Shown: positions 20,545 to 28,188 of the stretch, piece by piece
How positions within the stretch are numbered: the first letter of the stretch is position 1
Layout: each line of letters begins with the position of its first letter
Position numbers and translations under genes: made by a program
Assembly: GCF_000808535.1 (NCBI RefSeq)
Contig: NZ_JWLV01000012.1
Location: 62,001-126,000 of the forward strand
Source: Vibrio sinaloensis
Lineage (GTDB): Bacteria > Pseudomonadota > Gammaproteobacteria > Enterobacterales > Vibrionaceae
DNA: 64,000 nt
Reading direction: 5' to 3'
Notes under the pieces: model-generated
The model's input: only the letters and a program-made list of their open reading frames with translations
Told to the model about the DNA's origin: nothing
The model's database searches: none

Positions 20545-21627
20545 CTATTTGTCCTCTCGATTATTTGGCTCGCCTTTAGGACGTCCATCACTGCCCAGTT
20601 CAGCGACCGTCACACCGTTTCGCATGTTTACAATGCCTTGAACAACAATCTTGTCACCGATAGATAATCCGTCTTCAATCACAACTAGGTTATCAACGCG
20701 AGCGCCCAAAACGACTTGGGTTCGAACCGCTTTGTTGTCTTCACCAACAACGTAGACGTAACGCTTGGTTCCAGAGTACTCAAGCGCCTGAACAGGAATA
20801 ATAGGCGCTTCAATCGCTGGGAAATCCATATCCGCAGACACTAACATCCCCGGCTTTAGCTTTTGCGCGACGTTTTCGAAGTGAATACGAACGCGCAAGT
20901 TAAGCGTTTCTTGATTGATTCGAGAGTCAATCCCCACCACTTCACCTTCAAAAACCTCACCTGGCCATGCTGCTGTGGTGGCTTTTACTTGCATCCCTTT
21001 ACTTAACTGAGACAAATAGCGCTCTGGCACTTGCAGGTCGAGCTGCATCACAGACAGATCATCAAGCGACAGCAGCTCAGAGCCAGCGCTAACAAGCTTT
21101 CCGCGGCTAAAATCAATAAAACCCACCGTTCCGGCGAAAGGTGCGCTGATGTGAAGGTCTTTCAAACTGGCGTTGGCGGCATCCAATCTTGCTTTGGCGA
21201 TGTCTACACTCGCTTTTTGCGCATCAATTTCGGTTTGGGTAATGGCGTTACGCTTCACCAGACGTTCAAATTCTTTCAGTTTACGTTGCTCATCTTTTAG
21301 ATACGCTTGCGCCTCTGCGACAGCCGCTCGCGCTTTATCATCATCAAGTTGAATCAATAGCTGACCTTTTTGGACATTTTGATTCGCTTTAACGGCAATC
21401 ACGTCAACCTTTCCGGAAGTTTCCGGCGCGATAATCACCGACTGATCCGCGGCTAATTTGCCGACAAGGGAAAGGGATTGAGAGACTTGATGCGTTTTCA
21501 CTTGCTCAGTCACTACGGTGACACTCGATGGCCCTTGTCTGTTGGCCATCACAGAAGGAGAGGCGGCGATAATCGACAAGGATAATAGACTCAGAACAAT
21601 TTTGTTTTTCATGTTGGTATTCTGCAT
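20545..21627 (-). CDS. vexG: RND efflux periplasmic adaptor subunit (VexG-like)
   Basis: Membrane-fusion protein linking the RND transporter to an outer-membrane channel. The 360-residue protein has a cleavable signal (ending near SVMA), a lipoyl-like half motif GKVDVIAVKANQNVQKGQLL (about residues 67-86), a helical hairpin (AEAQAYLKDEQRKLKEFERL to ARLDAANASL), the second lipoyl half LHISAPFAGTVGF and a beta-barrel with LKPGMLVSADM. There is no lipobox, unlike AcrA or MexA, so it is probably soluble in the periplasm or signal-anchored. The start at 21627 has only a weak CAGAG site; a second Met (MKNKIV) at 21612 is the alternative. Confidence 0.9.
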   Translation of the reverse strand: MQNTNMKNKIVLSLLSLSIIAASPSVMANRQGPSSVTVVTEQVKTHQVSQSLSLVGKLAADQSVIIAPETSGKVDVIAVKANQNVQKGQLLIQLDDDKARAAVAEAQAYLKDEQRKLKEFERLVKRNAITQTEIDAQKASVDIAKARLDAANASLKDLHISAPFAGTVGFIDFSRGKLVSAGSELLSLDDLSVMQLDLQVPERYLSQLSKGMQVKATTAAWPGEVFEGEVVGIDSRINQETLNLRVRIHFENVAQKLKPGMLVSADMDFPAIEAPIIPVQALEYSGTKRYVYVVGEDNKAVRTQVVLGARVDNLVVIEDGLSIGDKIVVQGIVNMRNGVTVAELGSDGRPKGEPNNREDK

Positions 21628-21795
21628 AAATTAACTCTGTTTATTGTATCCCTTTATACGCAACTGGAACGTCAAGTAATGTAAAGAGGAATAAATATTA
21701 TGTAAGCAAAGCCGTTGATTGTTTGAGCTTAATGGTCATTTCCTACCACCTTTGCCCAAAAAGGCACCATTCGATTCAAAATTATAAGAAAACGC

Positions 21796-21823
21796 TTTAC
21801 AGCTTGAGCGAGTTTGCTATGAT
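21796..21823 (+). promoter_or_regulatory. Promoter of the tRNA-Tyr cluster
   Basis: TTTACA (21796-21801) and TATGAT (21818-21823) are spaced 16 bases, followed by TCGCTCCGC, a GC-rich discriminator as usual for stringently controlled stable-RNA promoters. It is about 58 bases before the first tRNA. Confidence 0.7.
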
Positions 21824-21880
21824 TCGCTCCGCACTTGAGAGTTGTGTTGGGAAAACAAAACTTAAGTATAAAAATACCCT

Positions 21881-21965
21881 GGAGGGGTTCCCGAGTGGCC
21901 AAAGGGATCAGACTGTAAATCTGCTGGCACTGCCTTCGATGGTTCGAATCCGTCCCCCTCCACCA
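21881..21965 (+). tRNA. tRNA-Tyr (GTA), copy 1
   Basis: An 85-base class II tRNA with encoded CCA. The acceptor stem pairs GGAGGGG with CCCCTCC; anticodon GTA is at 21915-21917 in CTGTAAATC; a long variable arm follows, and the T-loop is GGTTCGAATCC. First of four copies with identical sequence; its leader and the following spacer differ from the others. Confidence 0.98.
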
Positions 21966-22083
21966 TATTTATTCTTGTGACTTTTTAGGTGAATAACCTT
22001 TTAATAAGTTGTGAGAAACACTTGATTAACGTGTTGGGAAAACATTAGTCAAGCTATTCTGTAAAAAGAATAGAAAACACCCT

Positions 22084-22168
22084 GGAGGGGTTCCCGAGTG
22101 GCCAAAGGGATCAGACTGTAAATCTGCTGGCACTGCCTTCGATGGTTCGAATCCGTCCCCCTCCACCA
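22084..22168 (+). tRNA. tRNA-Tyr (GTA), copy 2
   Basis: Identical 85-base copy of the first tRNA-Tyr. It lies 203 bases downstream of copy 1, the extra length over the 156-base period being in the first spacer. Anticodon GTA at 22118-22120. Confidence 0.98.
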
Positions 22169-22239
22169 TATTTTCTCTATGATAGAGAGCAGCTTGATTG
22201 ACGTGTTGGGAAAACATCAATTAAGGATAAAAATACCCT

Positions 22240-22324
22240 GGAGGGGTTCCCGAGTGGCCAAAGGGATCAGACTGTAAATCTGCTGGCACTGCCTTCGATG
22301 GTTCGAATCCGTCCCCCTCCACCA
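22240..22324 (+). tRNA. tRNA-Tyr (GTA), copy 3
   Basis: Identical to copies 1 and 2, with encoded CCA; anticodon GTA at 22274-22276. Confidence 0.98.
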
Positions 22325-22395
22325 TATTTTCTCTAAGATAGAGAGCAGCTTGATTGACGTGTTGGGAAAGCATCAATTAAGGATAAAAATACCCT

Positions 22396-22480
22396 GGAGG
22401 GGTTCCCGAGTGGCCAAAGGGATCAGACTGTAAATCTGCTGGCACTGCCTTCGATGGTTCGAATCCGTCCCCCTCCACCA
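22396..22480 (+). tRNA. tRNA-Tyr (GTA), copy 4
   Basis: Last tRNA of the array, identical to the others; anticodon GTA at 22430-22432. A strong terminator begins 8 bases after its CCA. Confidence 0.98.
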
Positions 22481-22487
22481 TATTCAA

Positions 22488-22516
22488 GAAACCAGCTCAT
22501 TGAGCTGGTTTTTTTG
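22488..22516 (+). terminator. Terminator of the tRNA-Tyr cluster
   Basis: AACCAGCTCA-T-TGAGCTGGTT is a near-perfect 10-bp palindrome followed by a run of T. Confidence 0.92.
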
Positions 22517-22553
22517 TATCTATTGTTTCTCAACGTGCTTTTCCTCCAGACAT

Positions 22554-22577
22554 AAAAAAGCCCCGACATTGCGGGGC
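22554..22577 (-). terminator. Terminator of the treB-treC operon
   Basis: On the - strand, GCCCCG-CAATGT-CGGGGC is followed by TTTTTT, about 50 bases after the treC stop. A second small hairpin (AGAACT-TTTC-AGTTCT, 22586-22601) lies between. Confidence 0.88.
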
Positions 22578-22625
22578 AAATACTAGAACTTTTCAGTTCT
22601 AACGAAGCAAACACTATAGGGGGTG

Positions 22626-24308
22626 TTAGCTTTGGAAAAGAATAATGCGCGTTTCATAGGGTTTAAGTACCTGACGCTGAGAAACCTCGCCTTGCAACGG
22701 GTAGTTGCCAAGTAAATACGTTGCTGTCGAGAAATCTAAATCGCTAGGCAACTTGCACTCCGACTCATCATCATAGTAGTTATTCAAGCAGATCAAGGTC
22801 TGATGCTGCGACTGGCGCTGATAGCCGAAGATAGCCGTATGTGAAGGATAGAGATCGGTATAATCCCCAGTCGTAATCACTTCCACTTCTTTACGTAACT
22901 TGATCAGTTGCTGGTAGAAATAGAACACAGAGTTAGTGTCTGCAACGGCTTGTTCTGCGTTGATTTCCGTATAATTGTTCGCGACTTGTAACCAAGGCTG
23001 GCCTTTGGAGAAACCTGCGAACTCCTCATGATTCCATTGCATCGGGGTACGTGAATTGTCACGAGACTTCTGCGCAAGGATCGCCATCATCTCGTCATGA
23101 GGAACACCTTGTTCATTGACCATGATGTCGTACATATTGGTACTTTCCACATCACGATATTGCTCTATCGATGTGTAGCCCGGATTGGTCATGCCGATTT
23201 CTTCACCCTGATAGATATACGGCGTACCTTGCATCATGTGTACCGAAGCTCCGAGCATTTTCGCCGACTCGACACGGAAGTGTTTATCATCTCCCAATCG
23301 ACTCACCACACGTGGCTGATCATGGTTACACCAGAACAGAGCTCCCCATCCTTTGCCATTTAAACCGGTTTGCCAGTGGTTGAAAATCTGCTTGAGTTGG
23401 ATGAAATCAAATGGCGCTTTGGTCCACTTTTCACCATTTGGATAATCCACTTTTAAATGGTGGAAATTAAACACCATTGAGAGTTCTTTGTTATCCAGTG
23501 AAGAGTACTGCTGGCAATGCTCCAGCGTCGTCGAAGACATTTCACCCACAGTGACACTGCCATATTGTTGGAATACCGCTTCACTGATCTCTTGCAGATA
23601 TTCATGCACACGAGGTCCATCAGTGTAAAATCGGCGGCCATCTCCCTGATCATCATCGGGAAAATCTTGCTGTTTAGAGATGAGATTAATCACGTCTAAG
23701 CGGAAACCATCAACGCCCTTCTCCGCCCAAAAGCTGATCACCTCTTTCACTTCTGCACGGACTTGAGGATTTTCCCAGTTTAAGTCTGCTTGCTCTTTGG
23801 CAAATAAGTGAAGGAAGTATTGACCCGTTTTCTCATCAAGCTCCCACGCACTGCCACCAAATTTGGATTGCCAGTTATTCGGGATCCCGCCATCTACAGG
23901 ATCTTTCCAGATGTAGTAATCTCGGTATGGGCTATTTTTATCCCCCAAAGCCGATTGAAACCAATGATGTTGCGTCGACGTATGGTTGACCACGATATCC
24001 ATAATAATGCGAATCCCACGCTGATGCGCCTCTGCAAGCAGTTGGTCAAAATCGTCCATGCTGCCAAAGTCTGGGTTAATCGCGTAATAATCAGAAATGT
24101 CGTAGCCATTATCGATCATTGGCGACTGGTAAACTGGAGTTAACCAAATTGCGTCAATTCCCAATCGCTGCAAATAGTCCAACTTAGAGATAATGCCTTG
24201 GATATCACCTGTCCCTTTACTGCCACTATCACAAAAACTCTTTGGGTAAATTTGATATATCGAGGCGGTTTTCCACCAGTTTGCATCATTTGTGATTACA
24301 GACATCAT
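22626..24308 (-). CDS. treC: Trehalose-6-phosphate hydrolase
   Basis: Cytoplasmic GH13 enzyme that splits trehalose-6-phosphate, delivered by the TreB transporter, into glucose and glucose-6-phosphate. The catalytic triad is visible: nucleophile Asp205 in DGFRLDVIN, acid/base Glu256 in TVGEMSS and Asp330 in NHDQPR (numbering from the ATG at 24308). The frame also opens at a GTG three codons upstream and at a second ATG at 24305; AAGTGAG makes the ATGs better. About 560 residues is standard. Seventy bases from treB, same strand, one operon. Confidence 0.96.
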   Translation of the reverse strand: MMSVITNDANWWKTASIYQIYPKSFCDSGSKGTGDIQGIISKLDYLQRLGIDAIWLTPVYQSPMIDNGYDISDYYAINPDFGSMDDFDQLLAEAHQRGIRIIMDIVVNHTSTQHHWFQSALGDKNSPYRDYYIWKDPVDGGIPNNWQSKFGGSAWELDEKTGQYFLHLFAKEQADLNWENPQVRAEVKEVISFWAEKGVDGFRLDVINLISKQQDFPDDDQGDGRRFYTDGPRVHEYLQEISEAVFQQYGSVTVGEMSSTTLEHCQQYSSLDNKELSMVFNFHHLKVDYPNGEKWTKAPFDFIQLKQIFNHWQTGLNGKGWGALFWCNHDQPRVVSRLGDDKHFRVESAKMLGASVHMMQGTPYIYQGEEIGMTNPGYTSIEQYRDVESTNMYDIMVNEQGVPHDEMMAILAQKSRDNSRTPMQWNHEEFAGFSKGQPWLQVANNYTEINAEQAVADTNSVFYFYQQLIKLRKEVEVITTGDYTDLYPSHTAIFGYQRQSQHQTLICLNNYYDDESECKLPSDLDFSTATYLLGNYPLQGEVSQRQVLKPYETRIILFQS

Positions 24309-24376
24309 TGAGCTCACTTACCAAAAATAGAAATTGCTGAAGATGGAGCAGCGACGGCCGCTCCATAAAGAAATGC

Positions 24377-25807
24377 TTATGCGCTTACAGGCTCTAACTC
24401 GCCTTTCATTTGTGCGCGCTTGTAGAAGAAGAGTGTCAGTGCCGCAGGAACTGCAATCGCAACAAGCATCGCAATTCCGTAGATGCCCCAGAATTGTGGC
24501 TGGATTGACAAGATACCTGGCAGACCACCAACACCGATGCCGTTTGCCATCACACCTGCGCTACCACAAATCGCAGCGGCAATCGCACTACCGATCATTG
24601 CGCTCAACATAGGGAATTTGTACTTAAGGTTGATACCGTACATCGCAGGCTCTGTTACACCAAGGTAGGCAGAGATTGCCGCAGGAACCGAGATATCGCG
24701 TTCGCCATGCTTCTTGCTGATGATGATAATACCCACAACAGCCGATGCTTGAGCAATGTTAGAAAGTGCAATCAGAGGCCAGATTGGCGTGCCACCTAGG
24801 TCTTGCATTAGCTGTAGGTCAACCGCGTTAGTCGTGTGGTGTATACCTGTAATCACAAGAGGTGCGTACAAGAAGCCAAATACCATTGAACCAATCACCG
24901 CGAAGTCACCTGTCATCGCCGCTTTCGCCGCAAACGCAACACCGTCGCCAAGCACTCGACCGAATGGGCCAATCAATGAGTGAGCAAGCACAACAGAAAG
25001 GATGATAGAAACAAACGGCACAACGACTAGGTACAAATACGATGGAACGATGCGCTTTAGATTCGTTTCAATAAAGGCTAAGGCAACACCTGCCAGCATT
25101 GCTGGAATGACCTGCGCTTGGTAACCAACTTTCTCTATGACAAACAGACCAAAATCCCAAGCCTCAGGCACCTGCTTACCAATCAAGTAAGCGTTCATAA
25201 GCTGTGGGGAGACCAAGGTAACACCTAGCGTGATACCTAGAATTGGTGTGCCACCCAGTTTTTTCACCGTTGACCAACACACACCAACCGGTAGGAAGAA
25301 GAATATCGCTTCGCCAATCAACCACAAGAAGCTATGGACTGTTGCCCAGAATTGGCTGATTTCCGTTAGAGATTGACCATCAAACATCTTAATGTCGCCA
25401 ATAACGTTACGGAAACCTAGAATCAAACCACCGGTGATAATGGCTGGCAGCAGCGGGACAAAAATTTCAGCTAAATGGGAGATCCCGCGCTCTAAAATGT
25501 TCATGTTTTGACGAGCAGCAAGCTTAGCTTCATCCTTCGATGCTGCAGTTTGCCCTGTCAGCTCAATCAGCACTTTATAGACTTCATCAACTTCAGTGCC
25601 AATAACGACTTGGAACTGACCTGCGTTGGTAAAACAACCTTTCACCATTGGCAGAGCTTCTAGCTCTTTTTCTTTTGCTTTCTCGGTATCGTTTAGTACA
25701 AAGCGAAGGCGCGTTAAGCAGTGGCTCACACTTGCGATGTTATCGCTGCCACCGACCAACTCAATCAGACGCTCCACTTCGTGTTTCGCAATCTTACTCA
25801 TATCCAT
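24377..25807 (-). CDS. treB: Trehalose-specific PTS enzyme IIBC
   Basis: Phosphotransferase permease that imports trehalose while phosphorylating it. The N-terminal EIIB domain has the phosphorylated Cys30 in SVSHCLTRLRFVLND and KGCFTNAGQFQVVIGTEV; the EIIC domain follows with about ten membrane segments. No EIIA domain is attached, so a separate EIIA (the glucose one in E. coli) must phosphorylate it. I place the start at 25807 (MDMSKIAKHEVERL), preceded by AGGG; the frame stays open to a Met at 25834 without a ribosome-binding site, and MSKIA at 25801 is also possible. Confidence 0.95.
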   Translation of the reverse strand: MDMSKIAKHEVERLIELVGGSDNIASVSHCLTRLRFVLNDTEKAKEKELEALPMVKGCFTNAGQFQVVIGTEVDEVYKVLIELTGQTAASKDEAKLAARQNMNILERGISHLAEIFVPLLPAIITGGLILGFRNVIGDIKMFDGQSLTEISQFWATVHSFLWLIGEAIFFFLPVGVCWSTVKKLGGTPILGITLGVTLVSPQLMNAYLIGKQVPEAWDFGLFVIEKVGYQAQVIPAMLAGVALAFIETNLKRIVPSYLYLVVVPFVSIILSVVLAHSLIGPFGRVLGDGVAFAAKAAMTGDFAVIGSMVFGFLYAPLVITGIHHTTNAVDLQLMQDLGGTPIWPLIALSNIAQASAVVGIIIISKKHGERDISVPAAISAYLGVTEPAMYGINLKYKFPMLSAMIGSAIAAAICGSAGVMANGIGVGGLPGILSIQPQFWGIYGIAMLVAIAVPAALTLFFYKRAQMKGELEPVSA

Positions 25808-25880
25808 GTCCACCCTAATTGGATTCTCATTCATGTCTGAATCAACATCAGACTATTAACTGACTTATTTTTCGTTATTT

Positions 25881-25894
25881 TGGGAATGTTCCCA
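25881..25894. promoter_or_regulatory. TreR operator, promoter-proximal
   Basis: TGGGAATGTTCCCA is a near-perfect palindrome of the TreR (LacI-family) type. It lies 9 bases downstream of the -10, over the expected start of transcription of treBC, so binding would block initiation. Confidence 0.82.
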
Positions 25895-25903
25895 TTTATG
25901 CTC

Positions 25904-25909
25904 ATTATA
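25904..25909 (-). promoter_or_regulatory. -10 element of the treBC promoter
   Basis: A perfect TATAAT on the - strand between the two operators. The -35 is weak (TTATCT at 17-bp spacing), which suggests activator help or modest basal strength. Confidence 0.6.
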
Positions 25910-25935
25910 TTGTCAGATCTAATAAAAGATAAAAA

Positions 25936-25949
25936 TGGGAACAGTCCCA
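25936..25949. promoter_or_regulatory. TreR operator, upstream
   Basis: TGGGAACAGTCCCA, a slightly imperfect copy of the first operator, centred 55 bp from it and upstream of the -35 region. It also lies about 50 bases from the end of treR. Confidence 0.78.
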
Positions 25950-26000
25950 TTAATTGAATGAGATCACAGTATAATTTTAAATCACTTTGAAAATAATGGC

Positions 26001-26948
26001 TTAGAGAGTCAGAGGCTGTTGAGTGAGATGAACCGTCCCCACATCGCCATTTATTTGGGATATCAGTAGGTTAGCTGCTTTTTCACCCGCTAATGAATAA
26101 CCGGGGTCGATGCTAAATACTTTAGGAAAGAGGAAAGAAAGCAATTCATTACCGCCGACACCTGTCACCACAACGTCTTCACGGTCGAGTTCTTGGAGGC
26201 GCTTGATGACACCTAGCGCCAGAGTATCACTGGCACAGACGATGGCTTGTGTCTCGGGTTTGAGGACTTTATCAACAAGTAGGTAGGCACTTTCATGATT
26301 CAACTGACCGGTTTGGTAGCAAGTCTCTAGTGCATGAGCGCGACACCAAGTTAAGTAAGCATCCAAACGTAGCTTACCCGTTGTTTTGTCACTCGGGTCC
26401 ACTCCGATAAAGGCAATACGGCTGAGCGATTTTTGCTGCAGATACTCGAGCGCTTTGATGATCACTTGCTCGTTATCGTAGTTGATTGAAGAGACTTGAT
26501 CCGTATCCATGGCAATCACCACGGTACGGTTTTGCCAACTGCCCAGTTTGGTCACATCAAAATCACTGAAGCCAAACACGATAACTCCGTCGACATTACG
26601 CTTTTTCAGCACATCGAGGTGGGCATTAGTCTTGTCGCGATCAAACTGGCTTTCCATGATCACCACGTCATACCCCGCGGCATAAAGCGTATTGAGCATG
26701 CTCCCTACCGCTTTATTCTCTGATGGAGAGTCCAAGCGTGAAATGATCACCCCAACAACTTTTTGACTTCCACCACGCATGGTTTGCGCAGACTTGGAAG
26801 GTACGTAACCGGATTCTTGAATCACTTGTTCGACTTTCGCCCGCGTCGCAGGCTTTACTTTCGGATCATTGGTCAATACTCGAGATACGGTCGACTTACC
26901 GACGCCCGATAACTTAGCAATATCAAGAATGGTTAGTTTTTTACTCAT
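26001..26948 (-). CDS. treR: Trehalose operon repressor
   Basis: LacI/GalR-family transcription factor. The N-terminal helix-turn-helix is KLTILDIAKLSGVGKSTVSRV (residues 4-24) followed by the hinge region SKSAQTMRGGSQKVVGVI, then a periplasmic-binding-protein-like sensor domain. In E. coli TreR binds trehalose-6-phosphate as inducer. It is transcribed in the same direction and upstream of treBC, with both palindromic operators in the gap between them, so it could also be read through into the operon. 315 residues, normal length. Confidence 0.95.
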   Translation of the reverse strand: MSKKLTILDIAKLSGVGKSTVSRVLTNDPKVKPATRAKVEQVIQESGYVPSKSAQTMRGGSQKVVGVIISRLDSPSENKAVGSMLNTLYAAGYDVVIMESQFDRDKTNAHLDVLKKRNVDGVIVFGFSDFDVTKLGSWQNRTVVIAMDTDQVSSINYDNEQVIIKALEYLQQKSLSRIAFIGVDPSDKTTGKLRLDAYLTWCRAHALETCYQTGQLNHESAYLLVDKVLKPETQAIVCASDTLALGVIKRLQELDREDVVVTGVGGNELLSFLFPKVFSIDPGYSLAGEKAANLLISQINGDVGTVHLTQQPLTL

Positions 26949-27000
26949 AGGGGGATAGTTAGCTTCCTAGTCTCATGGTTAACGAATCGCGAAGTCTGTA

Positions 27001-27345
27001 TTACTCGTCAAACTGACAATTTTTGTATATGGAGCGTGCAAATTCCAATCGTGCATTCGTACCTTTGGTATGCAACACAATAGGGTTAGCGGTTGCGGCA
27101 GTACCATCATCCAGTATGTATTTGGTTCCAGAGCCTGACGGGACTTGTATCAAAGGGAACTCTTGCTGCTCCACTCTCAGCCAAGCTTTTTCCTGCCCTG
27201 GTAGATAACCAACCTCAAATGCCTTCCCCGCGTCACATTGGTACTGAATCCAGTCCCCTTGAAAGGTGTTGTCTGATTGTGACGCTGATTGGGAGCAACC
27301 TGCTAAGGCTACGCCCATCATCACGATAAATCGTCCTTTTTTCAT
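27001..27345 (-). CDS. mliC: MliC-like lysozyme inhibitor lipoprotein
   Basis: Probable outer-membrane lipoprotein that inhibits C-type lysozyme in the periplasm. The signal peptide ends in the lipobox ALAGC (Cys17). The mature domain fits the MliC/PliC fold: WIQYQCDAGKAFEVGYLP, LPL-type strand EFPLIQVPSGSGTKYI and the inhibitory-loop region VLHTKGTNARLEF, with a Cys pair (QYQC and KNCQF) for the fold's disulfide. GGAGG sits six bases before the second of two adjacent ATGs, so I take 27345; the first is at 27348. Assignment is by eye. Confidence 0.78.
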   Translation of the reverse strand: MKKGRFIVMMGVALAGCSQSASQSDNTFQGDWIQYQCDAGKAFEVGYLPGQEKAWLRVEQQEFPLIQVPSGSGTKYILDDGTAATANPIVLHTKGTNARLEFARSIYKNCQFDE

Positions 27346-27363
27346 CATGACCTCCAAACAAAC

Positions 27364-27385
27364 AAGGGCCGCCAAAGCGACCCTT
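27364..27385 (-). terminator. Hairpin after gmhB, just before the MliC-like gene
   Basis: In the - strand RNA, AAGGGUCGC-UUUG-GCGGCCCUU is a 9-bp stem with one U.G pair, followed by GUUUGUUU. The T-run is imperfect, and the next gene's ribosome-binding site lies only about 10 bases further on, so it may be a partial terminator. Confidence 0.5.
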
Positions 27386-27390
27386 TCATG

Positions 27391-27942
27391 CTATTTAGTG
27401 AGATAAACTGGCACGTCTTTAATACTGTCTAGCACAACAGAGGCAAGCGCTTCACCTTTGTCAGTAACTGGCTTACCTGTACGAACAAGAATTTTGGTTC
27501 CTACGCCAGCAGCATCCGCTGCCATCATATCTTCCGCTTTGTCACCAACCATGACAGAGTTTGCCATGTCAATTTTCAAAAAGTCTCGTGCTGAGATAAA
27601 CATACCAGGCTTGGGTTTACGGCAATTACACTCTTCTTTGTATTTACCTTGTCCATGTTCAGCATGGTGAGGACAGTAGTAAAAACCATCAAACTCAACG
27701 CCATTATCGACAAAGTTCCAGTCCATCCACTGTGTTAAGTCCAGGAAGCGATCTTCACTAAACTTGCCACGAGCAATACCAGACTGGTTAGTCACCAAGA
27801 CAAGCAAGTAGCCCATCTCTTTCAGTTTCTTCGTCGCTTCAAACACGCCTTCGATAAATTCAAAATCATGCTCATCATGTACGTAACCATGGTCGACGTT
27901 AATCACGCCATCACGATCTAAAAAGACTGCTGGTTTAGCCAA
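27391..27942 (-). CDS. gmhB: D-glycero-beta-D-manno-heptose-1,7-bisphosphate 7-phosphatase
   Basis: HAD-superfamily phosphatase of the ADP-heptose pathway that supplies the LPS inner core. The nucleophile and acid/base Asp pair is Asp9-Asp11 in [16 protein letters not shown] carries the second HAD motif and [12 protein letters not shown] the metal-binding Asp. A zinc-binding loop with Cys and His ([10 protein letters not shown], then [12 protein letters not shown]) distinguishes GmhB from histidinol phosphatases. 183 residues. gmhA, which catalyses the first step, is also in this window at 37.6 kb but not in the same operon. Confidence 0.95.
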   Translation of the reverse strand: MAKPAVFLDRDGVINVDHGYVHDEHDFEFIEGVFEATKKLKEMGYLLVLVTNQSGIARGKFSEDRFLDLTQWMDWNFVDNGVEFDGFYYCPHHAEHGQGKYKEECNCRKPKPGMFISARDFLKIDMANSVMVGDKAEDMMAADAAGVGTKILVRTGKPVTDKGEALASVVLDSIKDVPVYLTK

Positions 27943-28064
27943 AATATGCTTCTCTATCCGTTGCTTTCTTTGGGGTGAATCACCCAGTTATAGTAAGAAT
28001 TATTGCACGCTTTATTTCTTTCATCACTATCTAATTACCAAACGATTGAGCAAAATAACCATTT

Positions 28065-28080
28065 AGACGTCTAGACGTAA
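28065..28080. promoter_or_regulatory. MetJ operator (two met boxes) upstream of metNIQ
   Basis: Two adjacent 8-base boxes, AGACGTCT (perfect MetJ consensus) and AGACGTAA (six of eight), end 9 bases before the -35 hexamer. MetJ with S-adenosylmethionine represses metNIQ in enterobacteria. Confidence 0.82.
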
Positions 28081-28089
28081 AAATATCTA

Positions 28090-28118
28090 TTGACAGAAAA
28101 CACGCGAGACCATAGCAT
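28090..28118 (+). promoter_or_regulatory. metN promoter
   Basis: A perfect -35 TTGACA (28090-28095), 17-base spacer and TAGCAT (28113-28118). Transcription would start near 28125, which rules out an upstream in-frame ATG at 28129 as the translation start. Confidence 0.72.
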
Positions 28119-28188
28119 CGTCTACTAAATGAGATGTAGTTCAAAATTATCTACTGCTCCCAAGGTAATCGGATTAGCGAGTTTCTCG

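Larger units (their letters stand above)
22084..22480 (+). repeat. Tandem repeat, 156-base unit (tRNA-Tyr plus 71-base spacer)
   Basis: Copies 2, 3 and 4 start at 22084, 22240 and 22396, an exact 156-base period. The two complete 71-base spacers (22169-22239 and 22325-22395) differ at only two positions by my alignment (ATGAT/AAGAT and AAAACA/AAAGCA). Each spacer holds two small hairpins: CTCT-ATGAT-AGAG, and ATTGA..TGTT pairing with AACATCAAT around GGGA. The leader of copy 1 keeps the shared GTGTTGGGAAAAC and AAAAATACCCT segments. Confidence 0.9.

Noticed and set aside
22084..22480. Regularly spaced repeats that could be mistaken for a CRISPR array.
   Set aside because: The repeated units are tRNA-Tyr genes and the intervening spacers are nearly identical, the reverse of CRISPR.
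21723..22614. Open frames across the tRNA-Tyr array on both strands (for example 21723-21980 +, 22026-22220 - and 22423-22614 -).
   Set aside because: They translate the tRNA genes themselves; the - strand product with GDGFEPSKAVPADLQSD is the well-known false protein from class II tRNAs.
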